64,000 nucleotides of DNA, taken from Bacteroidaceae bacterium (lineage in GTDB: Bacteria > Bacteroidota > Bacteroidia > Bacteroidales > Bacteroidaceae). Made by a program: the position numbers and the translations under genes. This document shows positions 8,550-17,752 of the stretch, piece by piece; position 1 is the stretch's first letter, and the number at the start of each line of letters is the position of its first letter. The DNA is taken from the NCBI GenBank assembly GCA_900770665.1, contig CAAGKZ010000068.1, forward strand, positions 1-64,000. The letters are read 5' to 3'. The notes under the pieces are model-generated. The model was not told where the DNA came from, did not search any database, and saw only the letters and a program-made list of their open reading frames with translations.

Positions 8550-9542
8550 TTATTTAAGGTCTACAGGCAACTTAAGTGTATGGAGCGATGCTTCGAGCTT
8601 GCGCATGAAACCGCCCTTTGCCTTGTTTGGCGCATATACAAATGCCTCCACAACAATAACCTTACCGTTCTCTTCGTCTACTATCGAATGTGATACGAAT
8701 GGGCCGCCACCGAACATATCATCATTCTCCATGTACCATAGTCCGCGTGCAACACTCATATACTTGCCGTTATATGCGACATCGGTGAGTGTGACAGTCT
8801 CGGCTTCGGTCTGTATGTATGAATTGGGCTCTCCACCGGGGATGTTTTCTTTCATCACCGAGTCGCGCATGTGGATGAAATGCTCCTTTGAGAAATTGTC
8901 GGGTGATGTGTACGGGTAACTGTATACGGCAAAACTCAATGTCTCAACCTTGCTCGGGTTGTTGAAGTCCGAGAACCAAAGGAAATTCTCGCCCTGCATG
9001 TATCCGCTGATGCTTGAAGGTATCTTCATTTCGCAACCGAACTTCTGCTTCATCAATGACACAGCCTGTTTGTTGTGCTTCTCTTCAAGTTCTGCAATCT
9101 GGTATTCGCGCTCCTTTTCTGTGAAGAAATCCACGATTACATGAGCATTCTTGGTTACAAATTCACCGAAAGATTTGTTGTCGGGGGCATAAATGGCCAT
9201 GACAACCTGTGGCGAAGCGTATATGTCCCTGTCGAACCTGAACTCGCACTTGCTGTGGCTGCTGCTGATGTCTACCATGATGATATTGCGGAAGGCTTGC
9301 TCGGTAATCTTGAAACCGTCATTGTTACACCTTGTAACCTTGAACGAGGCCTCCTTCTGTGGCAGGCCTGGAACAGGTGTGTCAAGTACCTGCTCAATGG
9401 CTATTCCAGCGGTGGAATCCCAGACATCGTCCTCGCACACAAGCATTACTTCAAAAGGTGCTCCCATTGATTTGCGCTTAATCTCCTCGCCGCACGATGT
9501 GAGCAGCATTATGGATATCAATAAAAAAAATGCTTTTTTCAT
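8550..9542 (-). CDS. DUF4837 family lipoprotein
   Basis: Bacteroidales-specific lipoprotein of unknown function, 330 residues. The signal peptide ends in the lipobox LLTSC with the lipidated cysteine at residue 17. The body begins with the family's conserved stretch around APFEVMLVCEDDVWDS and contains alternating beta and helix segments with no catalytic motif I can name. It lies 14 bases behind rlmN and 33 before pdxA, so it is co-transcribed with housekeeping genes. It should be anchored in the inner leaflet of the outer membrane or in the inner membrane. Confidence 0.85.
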   Translation of the reverse strand: MKKAFFLLISIMLLTSCGEEIKRKSMGAPFEVMLVCEDDVWDSTAGIAIEQVLDTPVPGLPQKEASFKVTRCNNDGFKITEQAFRNIIMVDISSSHSKCEFRFDRDIYASPQVVMAIYAPDNKSFGEFVTKNAHVIVDFFTEKEREYQIAELEEKHNKQAVSLMKQKFGCEMKIPSSISGYMQGENFLWFSDFNNPSKVETLSFAVYSYPYTSPDNFSKEHFIHMRDSVMKENIPGGEPNSYIQTEAETVTLTDVAYNGKYMSVARGLWYMENDDMFGGGPFVSHSIVDEENGKVIVVEAFVYAPNKAKGGFMRKLEASLHTLKLPVDLK

Positions 9543-9556
9543 AAATATGTGACTGT

Positions 9557-10591
9557 TTATTGTTTGTTCTCTTGTTTAAGTGTCGATAACATTCCGCATG
9601 CTGCAAATATATCCTCTCCGCGTGATGCACGTATGGTGGTGAACAGCCCGTTGCTTGTGAGGAAATCACGCAACTGTGTCATCCCTTTCTCGTCTACGCC
9701 CTCGAGCGGAACACCGGGTATGGCGTGGTAACGTATGAGGTTCATGCGGCAATCAAGTCCCTTGAGCAGTTGCAGCAGCTTGCGGGCGTAGAAAGGTGTT
9801 TCATTTATTCCTTTGAAGACGATGTACTCGAATGTGAGCCTGCGTTGATGGCTGAAATCGTATTGGCGCAACAGGTCGAGCACCTCGGTGATGGGGAATC
9901 CCTTTTCGGCCGGCATAATCTGGGCACGTTGCTCGGGGATGGGGTGGTGCAGGCTGATGGCAATGTGGTAATCGCCCGAGTCGAGCAGGCGCTTCAGTCC
10001 CTTGCGGACACCCACCGATGATACGGTAAGGCGGTGGGGGCTCCATCCGAGTCCATAATCCGATGTGAGTATCTCAATGGCCGGCAACAGATTGTCGAGG
10101 TTGTCGCATGGCTCGCCCATTCCCATGAATACAATGTTCGTGAGCTTCTCGAACTCGGGGAGTGCCAGTATCTGGTTGATTATTTCGTTTGTAGTGAGAT
10201 TGGCTGTGTACTTCTGCTTGCCTGTCATGCAGAACAGACAGTTCATCTTGCAACCCACCTGCGAGGATACGCACAGCGTTGCGCGCTCTCCGTCGGGGAT
10301 ATATACGGCCTCGACAAAATGGTTGTTCTCTACCCTGTAAAGGTATTTCACGGTGCCGTCGACCGAGCGTGCCGCATCTGCCGGTGCAGTGTAACCCACC
10401 TCGAACAGCTCGTTGAGCCTTGTGCGGTTCTTGAGTGAAATGTTCGACATCTCGTCAATGCTGCCGACACGTTTTTTGTAAACCCAATCGGCAATCTGCT
10501 TGGCTGTGAATGCCGGCATACCGGCCTCCTTGACTGCGGTTGTCAGGTCGCTGATTGTCATTCCTGCCAATTTTCTTCTTTTATCTTCCAT
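9557..10591 (-). CDS. rlmN: Dual-specificity 23S rRNA A2503 / tRNA A37 methyltransferase
   Basis: Radical SAM methyltransferase that makes 2-methyladenosine in 23S rRNA and some tRNAs. I take the start at the internal ATG giving MEDKRRKLAGM, because the 30 codons before it are AT-rich and unlike the family. The 4Fe-4S motif is CX3CX2C in GCKMNCLFCMTG. The N-terminal helical domain (LAGMTISDLTTAVKEAGMPAF, QIADWVYKK) and the C-terminal catalytic-cysteine segment FAACGML are both present. It is the first gene of a minus-strand run reaching at least to the HAD hydrolase. A TATCTTCG box about 50 bases upstream may be its promoter. Confidence 0.95.
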   Translation of the reverse strand: MEDKRRKLAGMTISDLTTAVKEAGMPAFTAKQIADWVYKKRVGSIDEMSNISLKNRTRLNELFEVGYTAPADAARSVDGTVKYLYRVENNHFVEAVYIPDGERATLCVSSQVGCKMNCLFCMTGKQKYTANLTTNEIINQILALPEFEKLTNIVFMGMGEPCDNLDNLLPAIEILTSDYGLGWSPHRLTVSSVGVRKGLKRLLDSGDYHIAISLHHPIPEQRAQIMPAEKGFPITEVLDLLRQYDFSHQRRLTFEYIVFKGINETPFYARKLLQLLKGLDCRMNLIRYHAIPGVPLEGVDEKGMTQLRDFLTSNGLFTTIRASRGEDIFAACGMLSTLKQENKQ

Positions 10592-10641
10592 AATGCGCCG
10601 TGGGTTTTCTTTTATCGTTTGCAACAAATTATATTTCCTTG

Positions 10642-10675
10642 CGAAGATAATGCAAAAAAGTGATTTTTTGACAAT
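10642..10675 (-). promoter_or_regulatory. Candidate promoter of the rlmN operon
   Basis: On the minus strand TATCTTCG (10642-10649) matches the Bacteroidales -7 box TAnnTTTG with one change. An ATTG -33 box lies 22 bases upstream (10672-10675), slightly longer than the usual 19-21. Confidence 0.4.
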
Positions 10676-10767
10676 CTCCACCTCTTTTTAATAATGAATG
10701 ATATTTTATTCTATTTTATGGCAGCTATCCACGCGTTTTTATTATTTTCGCGCAAACGATTCAAAAA

Positions 10768-13038
10768 ATGGCAAATAAGAATATAGAAACCGTGGCAGTC
10801 GGCAGTCTGCTGCAATCGACAGCCTGGTACAGGGAGCTTGCCGCCACAGCAGAGTGCGAGTATCTTCTGCTTGTAGGTAAGGAGGGTGTGTCGGTTGATG
10901 ATATGTTGCTCAATGATATGTTGCTCGCAATGCCTGCGGATGCAGTCATGGGCTATTCGCATTACCGCAAGAAGATTGACGGCAATGTGTCCGATGCTCC
11001 CACGATAGACTGGCAACCGGGCAGTTTGCGCAATGACTTCGATTTTGGCCCTGTGCTGCTCTTCAGGAGCAATGCCTTGAAGCAGTACCTTGAGATGTCG
11101 CTTGATGAATATGATTTTGCCGGCTTCTATCAGTTGCGCCTGGCAATGGAGCGCATAGGTGCAATATACCATCATTGTGAATATGTATACACGGTCGACG
11201 AGGATGATACCCGCAAGAGCGGTGAGAAACAGTTCGACTATGTAAATCCGGCGCAGCGGAACGTGCAGATTGAGATGGAACAGGTGTGCACACATCATCT
11301 CAAGCAGGTTGGTGCATGGTTACCGCCATGTAAATACGATGCGATAGACCTTTCTGCCGGTGAATTCCCGGTAGAGGCTTCGGTCGTAATTCCTGTGCTT
11401 AACCGTGAATCGACAATTGCCGATGCCATAACATCGGTGCTCAGGCAGAAGTGTACGTTTACTTTCAATATATTGGTCGTTGACAACCATTCGACCGACA
11501 GGACCCCGCAGATAATAGACTCTTTTGCCGACGAGAGGGTGGTGCATATAATCCCTTCGTGCAACGACTTGGGCATTGGCGGCTGTTGGCAGTTGGCTGT
11601 TGATGATGCGCGTTGCGGACGCTTTGCGGTGCAGCTGGACAGTGATGACATTTACAGCGATGAAAATACTCTACAGCGTGTTGTCGACGGCTTTTATCAG
11701 CAGCAGTGCGCTATGCTCATCGGTACGTACAGAATATGCGATTTTGAACTCAATACTTTACCTCCCGGTATAATTGACCATCGCGAGTGGAGCGAAGAGA
11801 ACGGCCGTAACAATGCGTTAAGAATCAATGGTCTTGGCGCACCACGTGCATTCTTCACTCCCGTCATACGCGAGATAGGTTTCCCGAATGTAAGCTACGG
11901 CGAGGACTATGCCGTGGGGTTGCAGATTTCGCGCCGTTACAAGATTGGCCGCATATACGATGTGCTCTATCTGTGCCGCCGCTGGGGCGGGAACTCAGAT
12001 GCCGCTCTATCGCACGAAAAGGTCAATGCGCACAACTTCTACAAGGATAGTTTGCGTTCGGCGGAATTGGCTGCACGCCAGGCACTTGTGAGCAGTTGGG
12101 GGACTGTGTCGCGCGAAGGTGTCGATGCTTTCTTTGAAAAGCAGCTTGCGCAGTGGCCCGATGCTGCAAAAAGATATGAGGCTCTTTCGGCAACCCGGCA
12201 ACGTGTCTTTGGGAATGGCGTGTCGTTGCAGTATAACCCTTCCCGTGCTGTATCTACCGCAGCCAAGGTTGATGCGGCATCTATAGCCGGGCGTCCCTGC
12301 TTCCTGTGTGCAGGAAACAGGCCCGCTGAGCAGATTTCTGAAAATGCACTAGGTTCGCTTGAACTGCTGGTAAACCCATATCCAATCCTTCCGCAGCATT
12401 TTACTTTGCCGCTAAAGAGGCATATTCCTCAGGTGCTTGAACCGATGTATGCCGATATGCTGCATCTTGCAGGCAGGTGGCAGGGACTTGCTGTTTTCTA
12501 CAATGGTGCGAAATGTGGTGCTTCGGCTCCCGACCACGCCCATCTGCAGGCTGTGCGTTGCTGTGACGTGCCATTGTTGAAGTCTGTTACTGCCGGGGAT
12601 TTATCTTTTGGCGAGCCTGTGTGTGTTGTTGGTGATGCAAGTCTCTATAATGTAAAGGGCTATGTCGTGCCGTTCTTTGTGCTGACATCCGGGAATGTGT
12701 CTCATTCGGTGGAACTTTTTAACCGATTGCTTGCGGCAATGCCGGTCGTAGAGGGTGAGCCGGAGCCACGAATGAATGTGATTTCATATTATTCGGCGAC
12801 AGAAGGGTATGTTACGGTTGTGATACCACGTGCACAGCATCGCCCGGCGTGCTATTATGCCGAGGGTGCTTTACAGCGCCTTGTTAGTCCGGGGACACTG
12901 GACATGGCGGGGCTTATAGTTACTCCGCGTGAGTGCGATTTTGAGGGTATTACGTCTGATGAGGCTACGGCCTTGTTGCGTGAGGTGGCTGTCTCGGATG
13001 ATGTGGCTTGTTCCATCATTGAAAAATTGAAGATGTGA
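10768..13038 (+). CDS. Glycosyltransferase family 2 fused to a DUF4922 (HIT/phosphorylase-like) domain
   Basis: A 756-residue multidomain protein. Residues 1-190 look like an incomplete glycosyltransferase-like domain. Residues about 202-420 are a GT-A family 2 domain (ASVVIPVLNRESTIADAI, ILVVDNHSTDRT, and the metal-binding LDSDDIY). Residues about 505-750 are a DUF4922 domain resembling Ap4A phosphorylase/GalT of the HIT superfamily, with CFLC at its start and the histidine triad H590-A-H592-L-Q594. It therefore joins a sugar transferase to a nucleotide-sugar or dinucleotide handling domain. The stop is one base from the start of the SpoIID gene, so the two are translationally coupled. Function is unproven. 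Confidence 0.8.
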   Translation: MANKNIETVAVGSLLQSTAWYRELAATAECEYLLLVGKEGVSVDDMLLNDMLLAMPADAVMGYSHYRKKIDGNVSDAPTIDWQPGSLRNDFDFGPVLLFRSNALKQYLEMSLDEYDFAGFYQLRLAMERIGAIYHHCEYVYTVDEDDTRKSGEKQFDYVNPAQRNVQIEMEQVCTHHLKQVGAWLPPCKYDAIDLSAGEFPVEASVVIPVLNRESTIADAITSVLRQKCTFTFNILVVDNHSTDRTPQIIDSFADERVVHIIPSCNDLGIGGCWQLAVDDARCGRFAVQLDSDDIYSDENTLQRVVDGFYQQQCAMLIGTYRICDFELNTLPPGIIDHREWSEENGRNNALRINGLGAPRAFFTPVIREIGFPNVSYGEDYAVGLQISRRYKIGRIYDVLYLCRRWGGNSDAALSHEKVNAHNFYKDSLRSAELAARQALVSSWGTVSREGVDAFFEKQLAQWPDAAKRYEALSATRQRVFGNGVSLQYNPSRAVSTAAKVDAASIAGRPCFLCAGNRPAEQISENALGSLELLVNPYPILPQHFTLPLKRHIPQVLEPMYADMLHLAGRWQGLAVFYNGAKCGASAPDHAHLQAVRCCDVPLLKSVTAGDLSFGEPVCVVGDASLYNVKGYVVPFFVLTSGNVSHSVELFNRLLAAMPVVEGEPEPRMNVISYYSATEGYVTVVIPRAQHRPACYYAEGALQRLVSPGTLDMAGLIVTPRECDFEGITSDEATALLREVAVSDDVACSIIEKLKM

Positions 13039-13039
13039 T

Positions 13040-14326
13040 ATGAGGACTATCGATGTGGGTATTTTGCGTGCAGCGTGCATAAAGTTCGATTTCATCGGGG
13101 ATTTTATGCTCAATGGTAATCCTGTGTCCTCCAAAAACAGTGTTTCTATCAAAGATGGGGAGTTATGGTTTGAGAACAACCGTTATAGCTCTTTATGCTT
13201 CACACCGCAGACGCCCGAGTGCTGTTTCCTGCTGTACGATGTTGTGATTGGTGTCGGTTTCCATTGGCAACGCAATGAGGACCAGCTTTTCAAAGGTGAA
13301 CTCTGTATTATTGTTGAAGACGGCGAGGTGCGTGCAATAAACAGAATAGATGCCGAAGAGTATCTTGTGAGTGTGATATCGAGCGAGATGTCGGCAACCT
13401 CGTCGTTTGAATTCCTGAAAGCCCATACTATAATTTCCCGCAGTTGGCTTTATGCGCAGCTTGAGAGGAGCGGACGGGTGGATAATCCGGTGCTCGGATA
13501 TGAGAATGATGATGAGACTATCCGCTGGTATGCGCGCGAAGACCATACGCTTTTTGACCTTTGTGCCGATGACCATTGCCAGCGTTATCAGGGTGTTACA
13601 CGGGCTTATAACCCGAATGTGGCGCGTGCGGTGGAGGCTACGCGTGACATTGTCCTGAAGTATGACGGCAAGGTGTGCGATACACGTTTCAGCAAATGTT
13701 GCGGTGGCGTCACCGAGCGCTTCTCGGCCTGCTGGGAGGATATGGACTTCGACTATCTGCAGGCCTTCAGGGATTGTGGGGAGAGTGATTGCTTGCCTAA
13801 TTTGACAACCGAGGAGGGTGCGCGGGCATGGATTGAAAGTGTACCCGATTCATACTGCTCTACGGCCGACAGCGCAGTGCTCTCGCAAATTCTCAATGGC
13901 TATGACCGTGAAACAAATGATTTCTATCGCTGGAAAGTTGTCTATTCGCAGGATGAACTATCTGCACTTGTGGCGGAGCGCTCGGGGGTTGACTTTGGGA
14001 CAATAGCAGACTTGCTGCCTGTTGAACGTGGCGCTTCGGGGCGTATTGTGAAACTGAAGATAGTTGGCTCAAGGGCTGCTAGAACTGTAGGCAAAGAACT
14101 CGAAATCCGCCGTTGGCTGTCAAAATCACACCTGTACAGTTCGGCTTTTGTCGTTGACAAAGTCGAGGACTCTTCGGGTGGTATAAAATTTGTTATCAAG
14201 GGTGCCGGTTGGGGGCATGGCGTGGGCTTGTGTCAGATAGGCGCCGCAATGATGGGTGAGAAGGGTTGCACCTGTGAACAGATACTCTCTTTCTACTATC
14301 CCGGCTCAATGTTGGAAAAAGTTTGA
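13040..14326 (+). CDS. SpoIID/LytB domain protein
   Basis: A 428-residue protein with a SpoIID domain, the family of peptidoglycan glycan-strand lytic transglycosylases and amidase enhancers. Recognisable motifs are AEEYLVSVISSEMSATSSFEF, LKAHTIISRSWLY, the cysteine-rich CGGVTERFSACWED, and the C-terminal GAGWGHGVGLCQIGAAMM. No signal peptide is visible at the N terminus (MRTIDVGILRAACIKFDF), which is odd for a wall enzyme and suggests a cytosolic role or non-classical export. It is coupled to the GT2-DUF4922 gene. The two may process one glycan substrate, possibly in wall recycling, which is inference. Confidence 0.85.
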   Translation: MRTIDVGILRAACIKFDFIGDFMLNGNPVSSKNSVSIKDGELWFENNRYSSLCFTPQTPECCFLLYDVVIGVGFHWQRNEDQLFKGELCIIVEDGEVRAINRIDAEEYLVSVISSEMSATSSFEFLKAHTIISRSWLYAQLERSGRVDNPVLGYENDDETIRWYAREDHTLFDLCADDHCQRYQGVTRAYNPNVARAVEATRDIVLKYDGKVCDTRFSKCCGGVTERFSACWEDMDFDYLQAFRDCGESDCLPNLTTEEGARAWIESVPDSYCSTADSAVLSQILNGYDRETNDFYRWKVVYSQDELSALVAERSGVDFGTIADLLPVERGASGRIVKLKIVGSRAARTVGKELEIRRWLSKSHLYSSAFVVDKVEDSSGGIKFVIKGAGWGHGVGLCQIGAAMMGEKGCTCEQILSFYYPGSMLEKV

Positions 14327-14362
14327 ATAAATGCGTCTTTTTGGTGATGTTTGCACCAATAC

Positions 14363-14395
14363 GTTGTGTATAATCCGTTTTTTTATATATTTTTG
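14363..14395 (+). promoter_or_regulatory. Candidate promoter of the polysaccharide operon
   Basis: A GTTG -33 box at 14363-14366, a 21-base spacer and a perfect -7 box TATTTTTG at 14388-14395. Transcription would begin near 14402, so the terminator-like hairpin just downstream lies in the leader. Confidence 0.5.
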
Positions 14396-14424
14396 CAAAA
14401 TAAAAGAGATTTTAAATGTTTCGG

Positions 14425-14451
14425 AATGCCGTCGTTGGCGGCATTTTTTTT
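14425..14451 (+). terminator. Terminator hairpin in the intergenic/leader region
   Basis: AATGCCG pairs with CGGCATT around a 7-base loop and runs into eight T. It could end the upstream SpoIID transcript or, if the promoter at 14363-14395 is used, attenuate the polysaccharide operon. Confidence 0.75.
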
Positions 14452-14531
14452 GTGATGAGGAAATTTTATTTGCAACCAATACAATAAAAGGTATAAAAAG
14501 AAGTTATTATTAAAAATAACTGCAGTCTATT

Positions 14532-15164
14532 ATGGATGAAAAATCTATAGCTTTGGATATACGCGATGGAATGAATGTGTTTGAGCGTCTGGTAAAACGT
14601 ATATTTGATTTCATATGTTCATTCCTTGCACTAATCATATTATTTCCGGTCTTCCTTGTTGTTGCATTTGTATTGCTTTGCCAAGGTGATGGTAGTGTCT
14701 TCTTCAAACAAGAGAGAATAGGTTATAAAGGAAAGCCTTTCAATATTCTGAAGTTCAGGACTATGCGCGCAGACTCAGAAAGCAATGGCGAGCCCCGCTT
14801 GGCTGCCGTGAATGATGAGCGCCTTACAAAAGTGGGTAAATTCCTGCGCGAGCATCATCTTGACGAACTTCCCCAATTGCTAAATGTGCTGTTGGGCGAT
14901 ATGTCATTCGTGGGGCCTCGTCCCGAGCGCCGATATTTTATAGAAAAAATCCGTCAGGAGAACCCGAATTACGACTATCTATATATGATTCGCCCGGGTT
15001 TGACATCCATGGCAACCCTGCACAATGGCTATACCGACACAATGGAGAAAATGCTGAAGCGTCTTGATATGGATCTCGAATATCTGCAGAAGCGTTCGTT
15101 GTGGCTGGATATGAAGTTGATTCTTACAACTTTCCTGTTTATTGTAAATGGTAAAAAATTCTGA
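14532..15164 (+). CDS. Initiating sugar transferase (undecaprenyl-phosphate phosphosugar transferase, PglC/WcaJ core)
   Basis: Membrane enzyme that starts a polysaccharide repeat unit by moving a phosphosugar from a UDP-sugar to undecaprenyl phosphate. At 210 residues it is the short, PglC-like form with a single N-terminal hydrophobic helix (about 16-45, re-entrant in this family). Typical blocks are FFKQERIGYKGKPFNILKFR, DELPQLLNVLLGDMSFVGPR and RPGLTS. It is the first gene of the polysaccharide run, and its stop overlaps the next start by one base. The sugar cannot be told from sequence. Confidence 0.93.
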   Translation: MDEKSIALDIRDGMNVFERLVKRIFDFICSFLALIILFPVFLVVAFVLLCQGDGSVFFKQERIGYKGKPFNILKFRTMRADSESNGEPRLAAVNDERLTKVGKFLREHHLDELPQLLNVLLGDMSFVGPRPERRYFIEKIRQENPNYDYLYMIRPGLTSMATLHNGYTDTMEKMLKRLDMDLEYLQKRSLWLDMKLILTTFLFIVNGKKF

Positions 15165-17707
15165 TGCAAATGATAAAGAGAATAATATTTATAATTGCGT
15201 TGTCATTCTCGCTACAGTGGGTGACAGCGCAAACTGTATCTGATGACCAGGTCGTTAAAATTATAATGTCCGAAAAACAAAAAGGTGAGAATGAGAGTGA
15301 CATTGCCCGTAAATTGTTGCAGAAAGGTGTCACCCCGGCTCAGTTGCGTAGGATAAAGGATAAGTATGAAAAGGAAAACAGCGGACTTGGTGCTGTTGAT
15401 TTGACCGGCAGAGAGGAAAAAAGCAACCGTTTGAGAGATAAGAAAAAGGATGATAAAGGTAATTTTGTTGTCTCAAAGGATAAAAGTAAAAATAAAAAGA
15501 GTGACGATACCAAGTTGCAGCAGGAAACAGAAGAACTGGAAATGCAGGAACTGCAGGAGAACATGGCTTTCCTTGATATCGATTCCGTAGTCTATTACCA
15601 GAATTTGCTTAAGGAAAAGACCGGTGTCTTTGGACGCAACCTCTTCAACAACGAATTGTTGACATTTGAACCAGCAATGAATATCCCTGCTCCTGCCGAT
15701 TATGTACTTGGAGCCGGTGATCAGGTGGTGATTGATGTATGGGGTGCTTCGCAAATGACTTTTGACAATGTCATCTCTCCCGAGGGCTATATTGTTGTTG
15801 AAGGTGCCGGAAGAATAAAATTGGCCGGGCTTACTCTGTCCGAAGCAGACAAACATGTAAATAATGTTTTGAACGAATATTATAATGGTTCATCAATCAG
15901 CCTATCTGTGGGTGAAATACGTAATGTGAAGGTCGAAATAGTCGGTGAGGTAGTTGCTCCCGGTTCTTATACATTGAGTGCTTTCTCCACCCTCTTCAAT
16001 GCCCTTTATATGGCTGGAGGAATAAGCGACCTTGGTTCATTGCGTGAAATAAATGTGTACAGGAATGGCAAGTCTGTGTCAAAGATTGACGTATATGACT
16101 ACATTCTGAACGGCAACAATGTCGGAAATATCCGTTTGCAGGATAATGACCTTGTTGTTGTGGGTCCTTACAATGCCATCGTGAATATTCAGGGTAAGGT
16201 TAAGCGACCTATGATGTACGAGATGAAGAAGGATGAGTCGTTGGCAAAACTCTTGACATATACCGGAGGACTTTCCGGTGATGCCTATGACAAGAACATT
16301 CGCGTTATTCGCAAGAGCGGCAGGGAATACTCGATACATACTGTGGAGAAGAGTGCTTTCAGTACTTTCAATCTGGTTGATGGCGACTCCATCTATGTTG
16401 ATTCTATAATACCTCGCTTCTCGAACATGGTCGAGGTAAAAGGTGCAGTGTTCCATCCGGGAATGTATCAGATTGGTGACAAGATAAATAGTGTCTATGA
16501 TTTGATAGAAGCTGCTGACGGTTTGCGTGAGGATGCTTTCCTTGCACGTGCGGTGATGCATCGCCGCAAGGCCGACAGGAGACTTGAGGTGCTGGCTGTT
16601 GATGTAGAGGGTATTATGGCCGGAACATCGCCCGATGTTGAATTACGTAAGGAAGATGTGCTGTTCATTCCGTCAGTAAATGAGATGCGTGGCCTTGAGA
16701 CTCTCAAAATATCGGGTGAAGTTAATTACCCGGGAGTATATGAATTTGCCGAGAATACTGCGCTTGAGGATTTTGTATTGCAGGCCGGTGGCTTGACAAA
16801 CGTCGCTTCAACAGCTAAGATTGATGTCTATCGCAGAATATATGACCCGAAATCTCTTGAAGGTGGTGATACAATAACCGAGGTTTTCTGTTTTGCGCTG
16901 AAGGATGGTTTTGTGATAGATGGAACACCTGGTTTTATTCTTGCTCCGTTTGATGAGGTGCATGTGCGCAAAAGCCCTGTAAATAATCCTATAAAGAGTG
17001 TTACTGTGGATGGTGCAGTGAACTTTGGAGGGGATTATGCAATGCATAATATTAACTATCGTCTTAGTGACCTTGTGAAGGATGCCGGCGGTTTTTCAAC
17101 ATCTTCTTATCCACAAGGTGCAAGACTTTATAGAAAACTCTCCGAAGAGGAAAAGCTTCAGAGGGAGAATATGATAAAGCAGTCACAAAAGCAGATTTAT
17201 GAAGATGCTTTACGCTCCGACAAGGAGTTTGATATGGCAATATCGGACTCTTTGATAAATATCAATGCGAATCTCGGCGACGTATATCTCCTTGATATTG
17301 ATTTGAAGAAGGCCGTTGAAAAGCCGGGCAGTGAATTCGACGTTGTGCTACGTGAAGGCGACAGGCTTATTGTTCCTGAATATGCTGGAACTGTGAAAAT
17401 AAGCGGCGAGGTACGATATCCAATCACTGTTACATATATGGAAGGCAAGAACTTGAATTATTATATCAAGCATGCCGGTGGATATGCCGACAGAGCAAAG
17501 AAGAGTGGAGCATATGCTGTATATATGAATGGTGGTGTCAAGAAGATATCCAAGTTGTCTTCTAAAGATATTCAGCCGGGAATGGAGATTGTTATACCTG
17601 CAAAGAGCTTCAGGAAGCGATTGACAACGGCCGAAATTGTTACAATAGGTTCGTCGGCTGTATCAATAGCCACAATGGTTGTAAGTATTGTCAACTTGCT
17701 GAAGTAA
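15164..17707 (+). CDS. Wza-like polysaccharide export protein with SLBB domains
   Basis: Outer-membrane polysaccharide exporter of 847 residues, much longer than E. coli Wza. A signal peptide (IIFIIALSFSLQWVTAQT) is followed by a charged coiled-coil-like stretch rich in Lys and Glu (about 30-135). The polysaccharide export domain starts at PADYVLGAGDQVVIDVWGAS near residue 172, and several SLBB beta-grasp repeats follow to about 800. The C terminus has one hydrophobic helix (TIGSSAVSIATMVVSIVNLL). The start overlaps the previous stop (TGATG); M3 is an alternative start. This long form is typical of Bacteroidales capsule loci. Confidence 0.92.
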   Translation: MQMIKRIIFIIALSFSLQWVTAQTVSDDQVVKIIMSEKQKGENESDIARKLLQKGVTPAQLRRIKDKYEKENSGLGAVDLTGREEKSNRLRDKKKDDKGNFVVSKDKSKNKKSDDTKLQQETEELEMQELQENMAFLDIDSVVYYQNLLKEKTGVFGRNLFNNELLTFEPAMNIPAPADYVLGAGDQVVIDVWGASQMTFDNVISPEGYIVVEGAGRIKLAGLTLSEADKHVNNVLNEYYNGSSISLSVGEIRNVKVEIVGEVVAPGSYTLSAFSTLFNALYMAGGISDLGSLREINVYRNGKSVSKIDVYDYILNGNNVGNIRLQDNDLVVVGPYNAIVNIQGKVKRPMMYEMKKDESLAKLLTYTGGLSGDAYDKNIRVIRKSGREYSIHTVEKSAFSTFNLVDGDSIYVDSIIPRFSNMVEVKGAVFHPGMYQIGDKINSVYDLIEAADGLREDAFLARAVMHRRKADRRLEVLAVDVEGIMAGTSPDVELRKEDVLFIPSVNEMRGLETLKISGEVNYPGVYEFAENTALEDFVLQAGGLTNVASTAKIDVYRRIYDPKSLEGGDTITEVFCFALKDGFVIDGTPGFILAPFDEVHVRKSPVNNPIKSVTVDGAVNFGGDYAMHNINYRLSDLVKDAGGFSTSSYPQGARLYRKLSEEEKLQRENMIKQSQKQIYEDALRSDKEFDMAISDSLININANLGDVYLLDIDLKKAVEKPGSEFDVVLREGDRLIVPEYAGTVKISGEVRYPITVTYMEGKNLNYYIKHAGGYADRAKKSGAYAVYMNGGVKKISKLSSKDIQPGMEIVIPAKSFRKRLTTAEIVTIGSSAVSIATMVVSIVNLLK

Positions 17708-17752
17708 GTTTTTGTGATACAGTTTGAATGTATTTTTAGTTAAGGTGATATC

